The notes below the pieces were generated by a model, which was not told the DNA's origin, ran no database searches, and saw only the letters and a list, made by a program, of their open reading frames with translations. The position numbers and the translations under genes were made by a program. Of a stretch of DNA of 62,370 nucleotides, positions 9,571 to 19,172 are shown piece after piece. This DNA is from Rhodospirillaceae bacterium Spongia-Bin9 (GTDB taxonomy: Bacteria > Pseudomonadota > Alphaproteobacteria > Bin65). Positions within the stretch are counted from its first letter, which is position 1. Each line of letters begins with the position of its first letter. Location of the stretch: contig FZLR01000005.1 of NCBI GenBank assembly GCA_900197615.1, positions 1 through 62,370 on the forward strand, read 5' to 3'.

Positions 9571-11286
9571 ATGCGCCACTATCTCGACATCGATCTTGCG
9601 ACCCGCACCGTCGAATCCCGCGAACTGAAAGGGCGGGAATTCGCCGAGGCCGGCCGCTATTTCATCGCCAAGACCCTGCTGAGGGACGGCGTCGCCAAGG
9701 TCGATCCGCTGTCGCCGGACAATCCGCTGATCTTCTCAGCGGGCCCCTTCGCCGGCACCAACTTCTCCAACGCCAACCGGCTCTCGGTCGGCTGCAAGAG
9801 CCCGCTGACCGGCGGGATCAAGGAATCGAACGCCGGCGGCACCTTCGCGCTCGCCATGGGCCATCTGCAGATCGCCGGCTTCACCCTGCACAACGCCTCG
9901 GACGACTGGGTCGTCATCCATATCGACAAGGAAGGCGCGTTCAGCTGGGATACGGCCGAGCCCTACATGGGCAAGGGCAATATCGAGGCTGCGGCCTTGC
10001 TGCACGAGAAATACGGCAGGAAGACCAGCGTCGCCCTGTGCAGCCCGGTCGGCGAATATCGGGGGCTGCTCGCCGGCATCGCGGTCAGCGACGCCGAGAA
10101 CCGCCCGGTGCGCCTCGCGGCGCGCGGCGGCGTCGGCGCGGTCATGGGCATGAAGAAGGTCAAGGCGATCGTCGTCGACAAGACCAAGATGCCCCCGTTG
10201 CACGACCGCCCGAAAGTGATGGGCGCGATCAAGGAATACGGCGCCAAGCTGCGCGAGCAGCCGGCGGTCCAGAACATGTCGACCTACGGCACCGCCATGA
10301 TGGCCGACTACACCAACACGGTCGGCGCCCTGCCGGTGCGCAATTTCAGCGCGGGCAGCATCGTCGATCCCAAGGAGGAAACCTTCGAGGCGGGCGGCGA
10401 CTTCATCTACAACCAGAATACCGAGCGCGGCGGCGATCCCTCCCACGCCTGCATGCCCGGCTGCCTGATCAAGTGCTCCAACATCTATGTCGACGAGAAC
10501 GGCGAGGAGGTCGTCTCGCCGCTGGAATACGAGACCATCGGCCTGCTCGGCACTAATTGCGGCCTGAAGGACCCGGACGACATCGCCCATCTGAACTTCA
10601 TCGCCAACGATCTCGGCATCGACACGATCGAGGTCGGCGCCATGCTGGCCATCCTGATGGATCATGGCGAGGCGGAATACGGCGACGTCGCCTTTATGGA
10701 ACGCGCGCTGGAGGATATCCGCGTCGGCAACGAGCGCGGCCGCATCCTGGCCCAGGGCACCGCCCGCGTTGGCGAGCATTACGGCATCGAGCGGGTGCCG
10801 GTGATCAAGAAACAGGCGATCAGCGCCTACGATCCGCGCGTTATCGAGGTAACCGGCATCTCCATGATGCTGACCGCCCAGGGCGCCGACCATACCGCCG
10901 GCAACCTGCCGGCCTACGATTGCACCGGCAAGACGATGAAGGACCTGGCCGAGGCCAGCTACGGCGTTCAGATAAACAGCGCCGTCGCCGATTCGCTTGG
11001 CCTGTGCGTGTTCGGCCGCACGGTCACGGACGTCAACCGCAAGCTGATCGCCGACGCCATCAACGATTCCTACAATATCGACGTGCCGCCGGAATTTATC
11101 GACGAGATCGGCGTGGAAACCCTCAGGCTGGAACGGGAGTTCAACCGCGAGGCCGGCTTTACGCTCGACGACGACGAACTGCCGGAATTCTTCCTGAAGG
11201 AACCGCTCGCCCCGACCGACAAGACCGGCCGGCTGCACGCCGCCGAGGTCAACGAGGCGATGGACGAGGTAGTGGCGGCCTGGTAG
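9571..11286 (+). CDS. Aldehyde ferredoxin oxidoreductase family tungsto/molybdoenzyme
   Basis: Cytoplasmic enzyme binding a W- or Mo-bis-pterin and one [4Fe-4S] cluster; family members oxidise aldehydes or reduce acids with ferredoxin or another carrier. The 571-residue chain covers the whole family length: N-terminal pterin-binding domain (LSVGCKSPLTGGIKESNAGG near 70-90), then cluster ligands in ACMPGCLIKCS (about 290-300) and the distal Cys in SLGLCVFGR (about 475). The first three ligands are spaced C-x3-C-x3-C, not the C-x2-C-x3-C of archaeal AOR. It neighbours a MOSC protein and an alcohol dehydrogenase. No ferredoxin-like small subunit is adjacent. Confidence 0.88.
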   Translation: MRHYLDIDLATRTVESRELKGREFAEAGRYFIAKTLLRDGVAKVDPLSPDNPLIFSAGPFAGTNFSNANRLSVGCKSPLTGGIKESNAGGTFALAMGHLQIAGFTLHNASDDWVVIHIDKEGAFSWDTAEPYMGKGNIEAAALLHEKYGRKTSVALCSPVGEYRGLLAGIAVSDAENRPVRLAARGGVGAVMGMKKVKAIVVDKTKMPPLHDRPKVMGAIKEYGAKLREQPAVQNMSTYGTAMMADYTNTVGALPVRNFSAGSIVDPKEETFEAGGDFIYNQNTERGGDPSHACMPGCLIKCSNIYVDENGEEVVSPLEYETIGLLGTNCGLKDPDDIAHLNFIANDLGIDTIEVGAMLAILMDHGEAEYGDVAFMERALEDIRVGNERGRILAQGTARVGEHYGIERVPVIKKQAISAYDPRVIEVTGISMMLTAQGADHTAGNLPAYDCTGKTMKDLAEASYGVQINSAVADSLGLCVFGRTVTDVNRKLIADAINDSYNIDVPPEFIDEIGVETLRLEREFNREAGFTLDDDELPEFFLKEPLAPTDKTGRLHAAEVNEAMDEVVAAW

Positions 11287-11294
11287 CCGCCGGC

Positions 11295-12161
11295 TCACTC
11301 GACCCGCACTGCGTCGCCTTTCTTCACCGTGCCGCCCCGGACGACGAAGGCGTAGACGCCGGCGCACGGGAGCGGCTCGTTTTCGAGCGCGGGGACGGCG
11401 ACCGTGTTGTGCGCGGCGATGGTGCGCAGGACGTGCGGATCCTTCCGCAGCCCTTCCTGCGCAAGCGTCGGGACCGAGCAGCGCGGCGCCGGATCGGAGA
11501 TACGCAGACGCACGTCGTCGCCGATTGCGATCTCCCGCCCGACCCAGCCGTTCTCGACGAAGCCCTGCGCGCCCTCGGGCGAGGCGATGACTATGTTGGG
11601 GCGAAAGCGGCGGACATCGAACGCCGAGTCCGGGCGCAGTTCGGCAAGGCGCGCCAGCGTCGCCGTGGTCATGAGATGGAGGGCGGCATAGTCGGAGAAC
11701 CGGCCCGCCATCATCAGTGCGCCGATATCGACGATAGTCTCCTCGTCGGCAAGCGGATCGAGGCGTTCGACGCTGACGGTTTCGGGCCGCTCCGCCATCA
11801 GCGCGACCGGCCGCCCGACGGTTTCGGAGAGGCGGGCATCCGCGTCCGGCTCGTTGCTGACCGCCGCCGTGCCGTCGGGCCAGACGATGCGCACCGGCGG
11901 AAGCGGCGCGCCGGCCTGCGGCGGCGTAACGAAATCGGCGGCGAGCGCGATCAGTCCGGCCCACTTCTTCGGGTGCTTGGCGCTCCCCACCCTACCGCTC
12001 GCCCGGTCGATCGCGGCATAGGCGCGGTCGCCCAGAATGCCGCCCTCGCCGACCGGCGCTTCATCGAGCATGGCGCCGGCCATGGATTTGACCGGATAGC
12101 GCCAGAGCGCTTTGACGGCGCCGCCGTCCCTTGGGTCTTTCCTCGCGTCTTGCGCGGCCAT
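11295..12161 (-). CDS. MOSC domain protein with MOSC N-terminal barrel
   Basis: Protein of 288 residues with the MOSC N-terminal beta-barrel region (LWRYPVKSMAGAML, about 20-130) and the MOSC domain (about 140-285, DVRRFRPNIVIASPEG). The MOSC Cys thought to handle the Mo-cofactor or sulfur is present in DPAPRCSVPT. Family members act in Mo-cofactor sulfuration or as mARC-like molybdenum reductases. It converges on the aldehyde oxidoreductase gene with only eight bases between stops, so a link through pterin-metal cofactor handling is plausible but inferred. Confidence 0.85.
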   Translation of the reverse strand: MAAQDARKDPRDGGAVKALWRYPVKSMAGAMLDEAPVGEGGILGDRAYAAIDRASGRVGSAKHPKKWAGLIALAADFVTPPQAGAPLPPVRIVWPDGTAAVSNEPDADARLSETVGRPVALMAERPETVSVERLDPLADEETIVDIGALMMAGRFSDYAALHLMTTATLARLAELRPDSAFDVRRFRPNIVIASPEGAQGFVENGWVGREIAIGDDVRLRISDPAPRCSVPTLAQEGLRKDPHVLRTIAAHNTVAVPALENEPLPCAGVYAFVVRGGTVKKGDAVRVE

Positions 12162-12361
12162 GATCGGTTTCCCCTTGCTGTCGGCGCGCCGTGGCGAGCC
12201 CTCCCGTTTCAGACACCTGCCGCCCGGTTACATGCGCCGATGATCTTCGGGATGTCGATCCCCGGGAGAATCTGCCGCGCTCCCTTCGCAATGCCGTACC
12301 GATGCGCTAACAGGGGCGCGTCGTACCGGAGCCCACACCCCTGCCACTAACGGAGCCTGCC

Positions 12362-13408
12362 ATGCGCTGCTGCGCCATCGTCGAATTCGGCAAACCCCTG
12401 GTCGAGATGGACCTGCCGACGCCGGAACCGGCCGGCGACGAGGTGCTGTTACAGGTGACCGGCTGTGGCGTGTGCCACAGCGACCTGCACATCCACGACG
12501 GCTTTTTCGACCTGGGCGGCGGCAGGAAAGCGGACCTGACCGGCAACTGCGAACTGCCGTTCTGCCTCGGCCACGAGATCGTCGGCACGGTCGCCGCGAT
12601 GGGCGAGACGGCGGCCGGCGTGGCAATCGGCGACAGCGTCGTGGTCTTTCCCTGGATCGGTTGCGGCGACTGCCCGGTCTGCGCGGCCGGGGACGAGCAT
12701 TTCTGCCCGAAGCACCGCTCGCTCGGCGTGGTGGCGAACGGCGGTTTCGCCGACCGGCTGATCGTGCCCCATGCGAAATACCTGTTCGATCACGGCGAAG
12801 TGCCCGGCGCACTCGCCTGCACCTATGCCTGCTCCGGCCTCACCGCCTTTTCGGCGATCCGCAAGGCGGCGAAGACCGGCGCGGGCCATATCGTCACGAT
12901 CGGCGCCGGCGGCGTCGGCCTCGCCGGGCTGGCGATCGCCCGGAACGTCACCGACGCCACAATCACAGTCTGCGACATCGACGACGCCAAGCTGGAAGCG
13001 GCGACCGCGATGGGCGCCGACCACGTCGTCAACAGCGGCGCCGCCGACGCCGCGAAGCAGGTCCGCAAGCTGACCGGCGGCGGCGCGACGGCCGTCGTCG
13101 ATTTCGTCGGCGCGGCGGCCTCGGTCGGTTTCGCCATGAGGGCCGTGGCGCGGCGCGGCACCATCGTCGTCGTCGGCCTGATGGGCGGGTCGCTGCCGCT
13201 GTCCGTTCCCCTGCTGCCGCTGACCGCAATGACGCTCACCGGCAGCTATGTCGGCAGCCTGGCGGAGATGACGGAGCTGATGGAACTGGCCCGCGCCGGC
13301 AAGATCCCCGCCCTGCCGGTCGAAAGGCGCCCGCTCGGCGAGGCCCAGAAGACGCTGGACGACATGAAGGCCGGGCAGATCGTCGGCCGGGTCGTCCTGG
13401 CGGCGTGA
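12362..13408 (+). CDS. Zinc-dependent alcohol dehydrogenase (MDR superfamily)
   Basis: NAD(P)-dependent medium-chain dehydrogenase of 348 residues. The catalytic zinc site is in GCGVCHSDLH (about 37-46) and GHEIVG; four structural-zinc cysteines lie in CGDCPVCAAGDEHFC; the Rossmann glycine motif is GAGGVGLAG (about 181-189). The fold and zinc ligands support alcohol to aldehyde interconversion; the substrate is unknown. It follows the aldehyde oxidoreductase/MOSC pair and might supply or remove the aldehyde, but it has its own start region and the opposite strand to the MOSC gene. Confidence 0.88.
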   Translation: MRCCAIVEFGKPLVEMDLPTPEPAGDEVLLQVTGCGVCHSDLHIHDGFFDLGGGRKADLTGNCELPFCLGHEIVGTVAAMGETAAGVAIGDSVVVFPWIGCGDCPVCAAGDEHFCPKHRSLGVVANGGFADRLIVPHAKYLFDHGEVPGALACTYACSGLTAFSAIRKAAKTGAGHIVTIGAGGVGLAGLAIARNVTDATITVCDIDDAKLEAATAMGADHVVNSGAADAAKQVRKLTGGGATAVVDFVGAAASVGFAMRAVARRGTIVVVGLMGGSLPLSVPLLPLTAMTLTGSYVGSLAEMTELMELARAGKIPALPVERRPLGEAQKTLDDMKAGQIVGRVVLAA

Positions 13409-13498
13409 TGCTATACTGGCGGCAGGGCCTGCTTGCTTCGCCCGCGCGCCATCGCCTATATCCGCTCGGAATATATAACCGGGGGAGGGGAGACCGGC

Positions 13499-14002
13499 AT
13501 GTCCGACGCCGACAGGGATGCTGAGCCGCAGCAGGTTTACACCCGTCATTTTCCGGTCTCGTGGCAGGAACTGCATCGCGACGCCAAGGCGCTGGCGTGG
13601 CGCCTGAGCAGCCTGAACCGTATCAGGGGCGTGGTGGCCGTCACCCGGGGCGGCCTGGTGCCCGCCGCCATCGTCGCCCGCGAACTGAACATTCGACTGA
13701 TCGATACCTTCTGCGTTTCGACCTACGACGACGAGGTCAAAGGCGAGGTCAAGGTGCTCAAGGCGGTCGAAGGCGACGGCGACGGCCTGTTGATCGTCGA
13801 TGACCTGGTCGACACCGGCGCCACCGCCAAGGTCGTCCGGGAATGGCTGCCCAAGGCGCATTTCGCAACGGTCTACGCCAAACCGGCCGGCCGGCCGATG
13901 GTCGATTCCTACGTCACCGAGGTCAGCCAGGACACCTGGATCCATTTTCCTTGGGATACCGAGGCCCAGTATGTAGCGCCGATTCGCGGCGGTCCGGATT
14001 AA
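13499..14002 (+). CDS. gpt: Xanthine-guanine phosphoribosyltransferase
   Basis: Purine salvage enzyme that joins guanine, xanthine or hypoxanthine to PRPP. The 167-residue protein has the PRPP-binding motif [14 protein letters not shown] (about 98-111), [13 protein letters not shown] near residue 45 and the C-terminal WIHFPWD base-binding region typical of Gpt. The ATG at 13499 is preceded by a strong GGGAGGGGAG ribosome site. The stop at 14000-14002 is directly followed by the EamA gene, whose presumed ribosome site overlaps the stop codon, so the genes are probably co-transcribed. Confidence 0.93.
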   Translation: MSDADRDAEPQQVYTRHFPVSWQELHRDAKALAWRLSSLNRIRGVVAVTRGGLVPAAIVARELNIRLIDTFCVSTYDDEVKGEVKVLKAVEGDGDGLLIVDDLVDTGATAKVVREWLPKAHFATVYAKPAGRPMVDSYVTEVSQDTWIHFPWDTEAQYVAPIRGGPD

Positions 14003-14014
14003 GGGGCGGCCGGC

Positions 14015-14947
14015 ATCGCCTCTCCGCCGCCTTATGCGCGTGGCTACCTACTCCTGATCGGCGTCGCCCTGGGCTGGGGTTTCAATTGGCCGCTGATGAA
14101 GATCATCGTGACGGAGGTTCCGGTCTGGCAGTTCCGCGGATTCAGCGGGATCGCCGCGGGCCTGCTGCTGCTGGGCCTTGCGATCGCGATGAGCCGGACC
14201 TCCGGCGAGGCCTGGAGAGCGCCGCGCGAGCAATGGGTGCGGCTGTGTCTGGCGGCGCTGTTCAACGTCACAAGCTGGTTCATTTTCATCGGTTACGGTG
14301 TGTCCATGATGGGGGCGGGCCACGCTGTGATCATGGGCTTCACGATGCCGCTATTCGCTGCGGTTTTCGGCGTAGCCTTTCTGGGCGAACCCATGACGCG
14401 CCGCCGTCTGGCCGCCCTTTGCCTGGGCGCAGCGGGCATTGCCGTACTGATGTCGCACGATTTCAGCGTGATCGGGGCCGAACCGCTCGGTTTCGTCCTC
14501 ACCCTGATCGGCGCGGCCCTGTGGGCGGTTGGCGTGCTCATCCAGAAACACACGCCATGGAAGATCGGCGTGCTGGCATTGGGCGGCTGGCAGATCTTGC
14601 TGGGATGCCTGCCGATCTTCGCGGTGTGCCTGGTCCTGGAGGATATCGTCTATCACCGGGCCAGCATGACGGTCTGGTGGGCGACCGCCTACCTGATCCT
14701 GATCGCGCTGGTGTTCTGCTATTTCGCCTGGTTCAGCGTGGTGAAAATATTTCCGGCCGGTATCTCGGCCATCGGTACGCTGCTGGTCCCCATCGTCGGC
14801 GTCGCCAGCGGCGTCGTCGTGCTCGGCGAACCGTTCGGCCTGCGCGACCTGATCGCGCTGGCCCTGATCGTCGGCGCCGTGGCGCTCGTCCTGCTGGTCC
14901 CGGCGGGCGATCCGGTAGCCGGTCGCCGCGCGCCCGGTCCGCGCTGA
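14015..14947 (+). CDS. EamA/DMT-family permease, copy 1, with apparent ATC start
   Basis: Ten-helix drug/metabolite transporter with two EamA repeats (about 10-150 and 160-300); substrate unknown. The first ATG in frame (14096) lies inside the first membrane helix, which in the adjacent paralogue begins near residue 6. Between the gpt stop and that ATG there is no ATG, GTG or TTG in frame. An ATC at 14015 sits eight bases after AAGGGG and would give MASPPPYARGYLLLIG, matching the paralogue in phase and length (310 residues). I infer ATC (or a mutated or misread ATG) as the start; CTG codons at 14054 and 14069 are weaker alternatives. Confidence 0.72.
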   Translation: MASPPPYARGYLLLIGVALGWGFNWPLMKIIVTEVPVWQFRGFSGIAAGLLLLGLAIAMSRTSGEAWRAPREQWVRLCLAALFNVTSWFIFIGYGVSMMGAGHAVIMGFTMPLFAAVFGVAFLGEPMTRRRLAALCLGAAGIAVLMSHDFSVIGAEPLGFVLTLIGAALWAVGVLIQKHTPWKIGVLALGGWQILLGCLPIFAVCLVLEDIVYHRASMTVWWATAYLILIALVFCYFAWFSVVKIFPAGISAIGTLLVPIVGVASGVVVLGEPFGLRDLIALALIVGAVALVLLVPAGDPVAGRRAPGPR

Positions 14948-14950
14948 GCC

Positions 14951-15871
14951 ATGGCGCCGGTCGGCGGCCTGATAACGCTGGTTGTGCTGTGGCTGGTCTG
15001 GGGCACGAGCTGGCCGGCCATGCGCACCGTGTTCCTCGAGCTGCCGGTCTGGCAGTTCCGGGCGGTGTCCTGCGCCGCCGCCGGGACCGTCCTGCTCGCG
15101 CTGGGCTACCTGCAGGACCGCAGCCGGTGGAAGGCGCCGCGCCGGATCTGGCCGCGCCTGATCGCGGCGGCTTTCCTGAACATGACCTGCTGGCACATTC
15201 TGACCGGCTTCGGCCTTCAGATCGTCGGCGCCGGCCATGCCGTCATCGTCTGCTACACCCTGCCGGTGTGGACGGCATTGCTGGGCGGCCTGTTCTATGG
15301 CGAACGGATCGCGGCGCGGACGATGGCCGCCCTCGTCCTGGGGATCGCGGGGGTCGCCGTTCTGCTGTCTGCGGGTTTCGATGCGCCCGGCGAGTGGTTG
15401 CGGGGCGATCAGCCGCTGGGCTTCGTATTCGTGCTGCTGGCGGCGATAACCTGGGCCGCCGGCACGCTGGTTATAAAACATTACGAATGGGGCGTTTCCA
15501 TGAGTGCGCTGGCCGGCTGGCAGCTCTTGATCGGCCTGGTCCCGATTGCGACGATCGCCCTGGCCAGCGAGCCGTTCGTGCTGCACCGCGCCAGCCTGGA
15601 GGCGACGCTTTCCGGCTTCTATGTGATCTTCGTCGCGATGGTGATGGGGTATGCCCTTTGGTTCCGCACCGTCCAGTCGATGCCCGCGACGATCGCCTCC
15701 ATCGGTACGCTGATGATTCCGGTGATCGGCCTTGGCAGCGGCGCTCTTCTTCTGGGCGAGCCGTTCGGCTGGCGCGAAATTACCGCGTTGGCGCTGGTCC
15801 TGAGCGCCATTGCCCTTGTGCTGTTCGTTCCGGCGCGGCGGCGGAGCGGCGCGAGCGAGCGGCCCGGCTGA
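14951..15871 (+). CDS. EamA/DMT-family permease, copy 2
   Basis: Inner-membrane permease of 306 residues with two EamA repeats and about ten hydrophobic segments. It is a tandem paralogue of the preceding gene: shared stretches include LPVWQFR near the end of helix 1, GAGHAVI and the closing GEPFG..E/D.IALAL motif. The start ATG is three bases after the upstream stop. The two gene products could act separately or as a pair; the family normally works as a single chain, so redundancy or different substrates is more likely. Substrate not deducible. Confidence 0.84.
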   Translation: MAPVGGLITLVVLWLVWGTSWPAMRTVFLELPVWQFRAVSCAAAGTVLLALGYLQDRSRWKAPRRIWPRLIAAAFLNMTCWHILTGFGLQIVGAGHAVIVCYTLPVWTALLGGLFYGERIAARTMAALVLGIAGVAVLLSAGFDAPGEWLRGDQPLGFVFVLLAAITWAAGTLVIKHYEWGVSMSALAGWQLLIGLVPIATIALASEPFVLHRASLEATLSGFYVIFVAMVMGYALWFRTVQSMPATIASIGTLMIPVIGLGSGALLLGEPFGWREITALALVLSAIALVLFVPARRRSGASERPG

Positions 15872-15882
15872 CCCGGATCGGC

Positions 15883-16734
15883 TTAAACGGAGACGTTATC
15901 GAGCAGGCGCGTTGGGCCGACGCGCGCCGTCGCCAGAAGGCGGGCCGGCCGATCCAGCGTTTCCAGCTCGGCGAGGTCCGCCGCGGCCCGGCACTCGACA
16001 TAGTCGACGGCGTCGAAGCCGGCATCGAGCAACTCCTGGCGGGCTGCCGCCGTTGCAACGTCGATGGCGCGGCCCTTTGCGATGGCCCGGGCGGTTTCGC
16101 GCAGAATGCGGTTCAGAGAGGCCGCAATCCGGCGCTGCTCGGGCGAGAGATACGCATTGCGCGATGACAGGGCGAGGCCGTCGGCTTCCCGCACCGTCGG
16201 GACAGGCGCCACGGTAACCGGCATATCCAGGTCGCTTGCCATGCGCTGGATCGCGATGAGCTGCTGGTAATCCTTCTCGCCGAAAAAGGCCTTGTCCGGC
16301 GCGGTCTGCATGAACAGCTTGCAGACCACCGTGGCGACACCGTCGAAATGACCGACGCGCACGGTGCCCTCCATCCCGGTCGTGACCCGGCCGACATGGA
16401 CCGCCGTCGCGAAACCTTCCGGATAGATGTCTTCGGCCACCGGGATGAAGGCGAGATCGGCGCGCACGTCGGAGAGCGCCTTGAGGTCTTTCTCCTCCTG
16501 GCGCGGATAGCGGTCCAGATCCTCGTCGGGATTGAACTGGGTCGGGTTGACGAAAATCGAGACGACGGTTCGGTCGCACTGGGCCCGCGACTGCCGGACC
16601 AACTCGATATGCCCGGCGTGCAGCGCGCCCATCGTCGGCACCAGGCCGACCGATTCGCCGCTGCGCCGCCAGCGAGCCACCGTATCGCGCAGCGCAGGAA
16701 TGGACCGGACCACCCGGGTGCGGAACGCCGCCAT
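15883..16734 (-). CDS. panC: Pantothenate synthetase PanC
   Basis: Joins pantoate and beta-alanine with ATP to make pantothenate, the CoA precursor. The 283-residue protein has the nucleotidyltransferase motif PTMGALHAGH (about 28-37), the FVNPTQF pantoate loop, GEKDYQQL and the SSRNAYLS (KMSKS-like) ATP loop. I chose the ATG at 16734, which gives the conserved family N-terminus; the frame stays open upstream but without homology. It lies 28 bases downstream of panB on the same strand as part of a panBC operon. Confidence 0.95.
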   Translation of the reverse strand: MAAFRTRVVRSIPALRDTVARWRRSGESVGLVPTMGALHAGHIELVRQSRAQCDRTVVSIFVNPTQFNPDEDLDRYPRQEEKDLKALSDVRADLAFIPVAEDIYPEGFATAVHVGRVTTGMEGTVRVGHFDGVATVVCKLFMQTAPDKAFFGEKDYQQLIAIQRMASDLDMPVTVAPVPTVREADGLALSSRNAYLSPEQRRIAASLNRILRETARAIAKGRAIDVATAAARQELLDAGFDAVDYVECRAAADLAELETLDRPARLLATARVGPTRLLDNVSV

Positions 16735-16762
16735 CGCCCTGACTGTTCCGGCGCCAGCCGCG

Positions 16763-17602
16763 CTATGCCGGTTTCGCCGCGCCGAAACAGAATTCGGCGG
16801 ACGGAAACTCGCGGGCCCGCACCTCGGCCGCATAGCGTCTTGCGGCATCTTCGACCGTCGGGGCGAGGTCGGTATAGCGTTTGACGAATTTCGGTTGAAA
16901 TTCCCCGAACAGGCCGAGAATGTCCTCGGTCACAAGAACCTGACCGTCGCAAGCCGGCGACGCGCCGATCCCGATGGTCGGCACGGAAACTTCTTCGGTG
17001 ATCCGCCGGCCCAGTGGCTCCGGCACGCCTTCGACGACGATGGCAAAGGCGCCGGCCTCGGCGATGGCGATTGCGTCGGAGCAAATCCGGTCGGCCGCCG
17101 CCTCGTCGCGTCCCTGGGCCTTGAAACCGCCGAATGCGTTCACCGACTGGGGCGTCAGGCCGACATGGCCCATGACCGGGATGCCGCAGCGAACCAGACG
17201 GTCCACGGTTTCCGCCATCTCCACGCCGCCTTCCAGCTTGATGCCCTGGCAGCGGACATCCGCCATGACCCGCGCACAGTTGCGGAAAGCCTGTTCCTTC
17301 GACTCCTGATAGGTCCCGAACGGCATGTCGACGATGACGCAGGCTTGCCCGGAGCCGCGCATCACGGCTTGGCCATGCGCGATCATCGTATCGAGGGTGA
17401 CGCCCAGCGTGCTGTCGAGCCCGTAGAGCACCATGCCCAGGCTGTCGCCGACCAGCAGCAGATCGACATGGGGGTCGAGCAGGCGGGCGACCGGGGTGGT
17501 ATAGGCGGTCAGGCAGACGAGCGGCGTGCCACCCTTGCGGGCGCCGATGTCGGGTGCGGTCCGCCGCCGGCCCACCGCCGGCGCTTCGCCCTGGACGCTC
17601 AT
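16763..17602 (-). CDS. panB: 3-methyl-2-oxobutanoate hydroxymethyltransferase PanB
   Basis: First committed enzyme of pantothenate synthesis, transferring a hydroxymethyl group from methylene-THF to ketoisovalerate. The 279-residue TIM-barrel protein has the metal-site sequence [23 protein letters not shown] and [10 protein letters not shown], and the C-terminal [15 protein letters not shown] typical of PanB. Start ATG at 17602. First gene of the panB-panC pair; the pathway's beta-alanine supply gene panD is not in the window. Confidence 0.95.
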   Translation of the reverse strand: MSVQGEAPAVGRRRTAPDIGARKGGTPLVCLTAYTTPVARLLDPHVDLLLVGDSLGMVLYGLDSTLGVTLDTMIAHGQAVMRGSGQACVIVDMPFGTYQESKEQAFRNCARVMADVRCQGIKLEGGVEMAETVDRLVRCGIPVMGHVGLTPQSVNAFGGFKAQGRDEAAADRICSDAIAIAEAGAFAIVVEGVPEPLGRRITEEVSVPTIGIGASPACDGQVLVTEDILGLFGEFQPKFVKRYTDLAPTVEDAARRYAAEVRAREFPSAEFCFGAAKPA

Positions 17603-17681
17603 GTTACGGGTCCTGATTCTGCCCGGAGTTGCGGTGCCGGCAAGAGTAGCGCAGCGCCGGGCAGGCGGAAACCGCGCGAAT

Positions 17682-19166
17682 TCATGCCGCGTTCTCAGGG
17701 CCCGCCCGATCGCCGCCCTGGGGAGCGGCGCCCTGCGGCAGGGTGATGCGGAAGTGGGTGTCCGACGCGCCGGTTGCGACCAGTTCGATGGCGCCGCCGT
17801 GGGCCGACACGATTTCGTGCGCGATCGCCATGCCGAGTCCGGTGCCGCTGGCGCCGGGCCGGGTGATGAACGGCTTGAACAGGGATTGGCGGATATCGTC
17901 CGGCAGTCCCGGACCGTCGTCGACGATGTTCACGACGATAAGGCCCGCGGCTGCCTCGGCGCGGGCGGTCACGGTCTGGGCGCCGGCCTGGGCCGCATTG
18001 CGCATCAGGTTGGACAGCGTCCGGAAAATCTGTCCGCGGTCTGCGAAGACCGTAAGGTCGCCCGGCATATCGCTGACGAAGGATGTCGCGGAATGTTCCG
18101 CCCCATGAAGCGACGCCAGCTCGAGCACCAGCTCGTTCAGGAAGAAATACTCGGCCTTGCGCGTCGCTTTCGGATCGCGGGCGAAGTCCAGGGTCTGGGT
18201 GCACAGGCGGACCGCACGGTCGATCGACCGAACGAGCGTCGGCGCGATCCGCTGGACGCCCGGATCCTCGCTGCTGGCGAGCCGGTCGGACACCAGCTGC
18301 GCCGCGGCCAGCATGTTGCGCAGGTCGTGATTGATCCGGGCGATCGCCGCGCCCAATGCCGCCAGGCGCTCGTTCTGGCGCAAGGTGGTCAGCAGGTTCT
18401 GCTGCAGATGGGCATATTCGTCCTGCGCCAGCCCAATCTCATCGAGGCGGCCGGTGGGCGGCAACATGCGCGTCTCATCGGTCGGATCGTCGCTGAACCG
18501 GACCATGTTGTCGGTCAGGCGCTGGACCGGCCGCACGATCAGCCAGTGCAGGGTGAGGAACACCAGCAGCGCCGTAAAGAAGGAAATGATCAGCGAGAGG
18601 ATCAGGATACGCTGGGAATATTCCAGCATGCCCCGGTGCAGCGCCGCATCGGAAATCAGCACTTCGAGGGCGGTCGCCGGGTCCCGCGGCGACGGGCCGA
18701 CGACCCGCAACACCTGGTCTCCGCCATTGATCAGGGTGTCGATCGCCTCCCAGATCAGGCGCAGGAAATCCGGATTCCCCAGGCTTACGCGTTTCGTCAC
18801 CCTGGGCGGCATGCCGGCCGTCATCGCATGGCGCGATCCGTCGGCGTGGCGGTGCACGATCGCCAGGGCCCGGGCGTGGGACAGCAGGCTCCGGCTCAGC
18901 TTCCGGCTCACCATACCGTCCGGCGCCGCCTCCAGCGCCAGGGTCGCCAGATGGGCGTCCGACAGGACATTCTCCAGATAGGCCTGCCGGTAACGCGCGA
19001 TCGACGGCAGGTAGATGAAGACCTCCGCAAGCATCACGAAGATCGCCGTCAGGATCAGCAGTTTGGTCGACAGGCCGGTGCCCCATGCGAACCGGCGCCG
19101 GGCCCCGAATCGCGCGGGGTGCGGGGCGTCTGCGTGCGCGTTACGGGCGCCGGACCTGCCGGTCAT
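17682..19166 (-). CDS. Membrane sensor histidine kinase (orphan)
   Basis: Two-component sensor kinase of 494 residues. Two membrane helices (about 33-55 and 187-210) flank a periplasmic sensor of about 130 residues; a HAMP-like linker follows ([10 protein letters not shown]), then an H-box with the phospho-acceptor His at 280 ([11 protein letters not shown]) and a full ATPase domain with N-box ([10 protein letters not shown]), G1 (DDGPGLP) and G2 (GTGLGMAI). No response regulator is adjacent. Its ATG is seven bases after the TVP38 stop, so both are translated from one message and the signal may concern the envelope. Confidence 0.86.
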   Translation of the reverse strand: MTGRSGARNAHADAPHPARFGARRRFAWGTGLSTKLLILTAIFVMLAEVFIYLPSIARYRQAYLENVLSDAHLATLALEAAPDGMVSRKLSRSLLSHARALAIVHRHADGSRHAMTAGMPPRVTKRVSLGNPDFLRLIWEAIDTLINGGDQVLRVVGPSPRDPATALEVLISDAALHRGMLEYSQRILILSLIISFFTALLVFLTLHWLIVRPVQRLTDNMVRFSDDPTDETRMLPPTGRLDEIGLAQDEYAHLQQNLLTTLRQNERLAALGAAIARINHDLRNMLAAAQLVSDRLASSEDPGVQRIAPTLVRSIDRAVRLCTQTLDFARDPKATRKAEYFFLNELVLELASLHGAEHSATSFVSDMPGDLTVFADRGQIFRTLSNLMRNAAQAGAQTVTARAEAAAGLIVVNIVDDGPGLPDDIRQSLFKPFITRPGASGTGLGMAIAHEIVSAHGGAIELVATGASDTHFRITLPQGAAPQGGDRAGPENAA

Positions 19167-19172
19167 GGCCCG

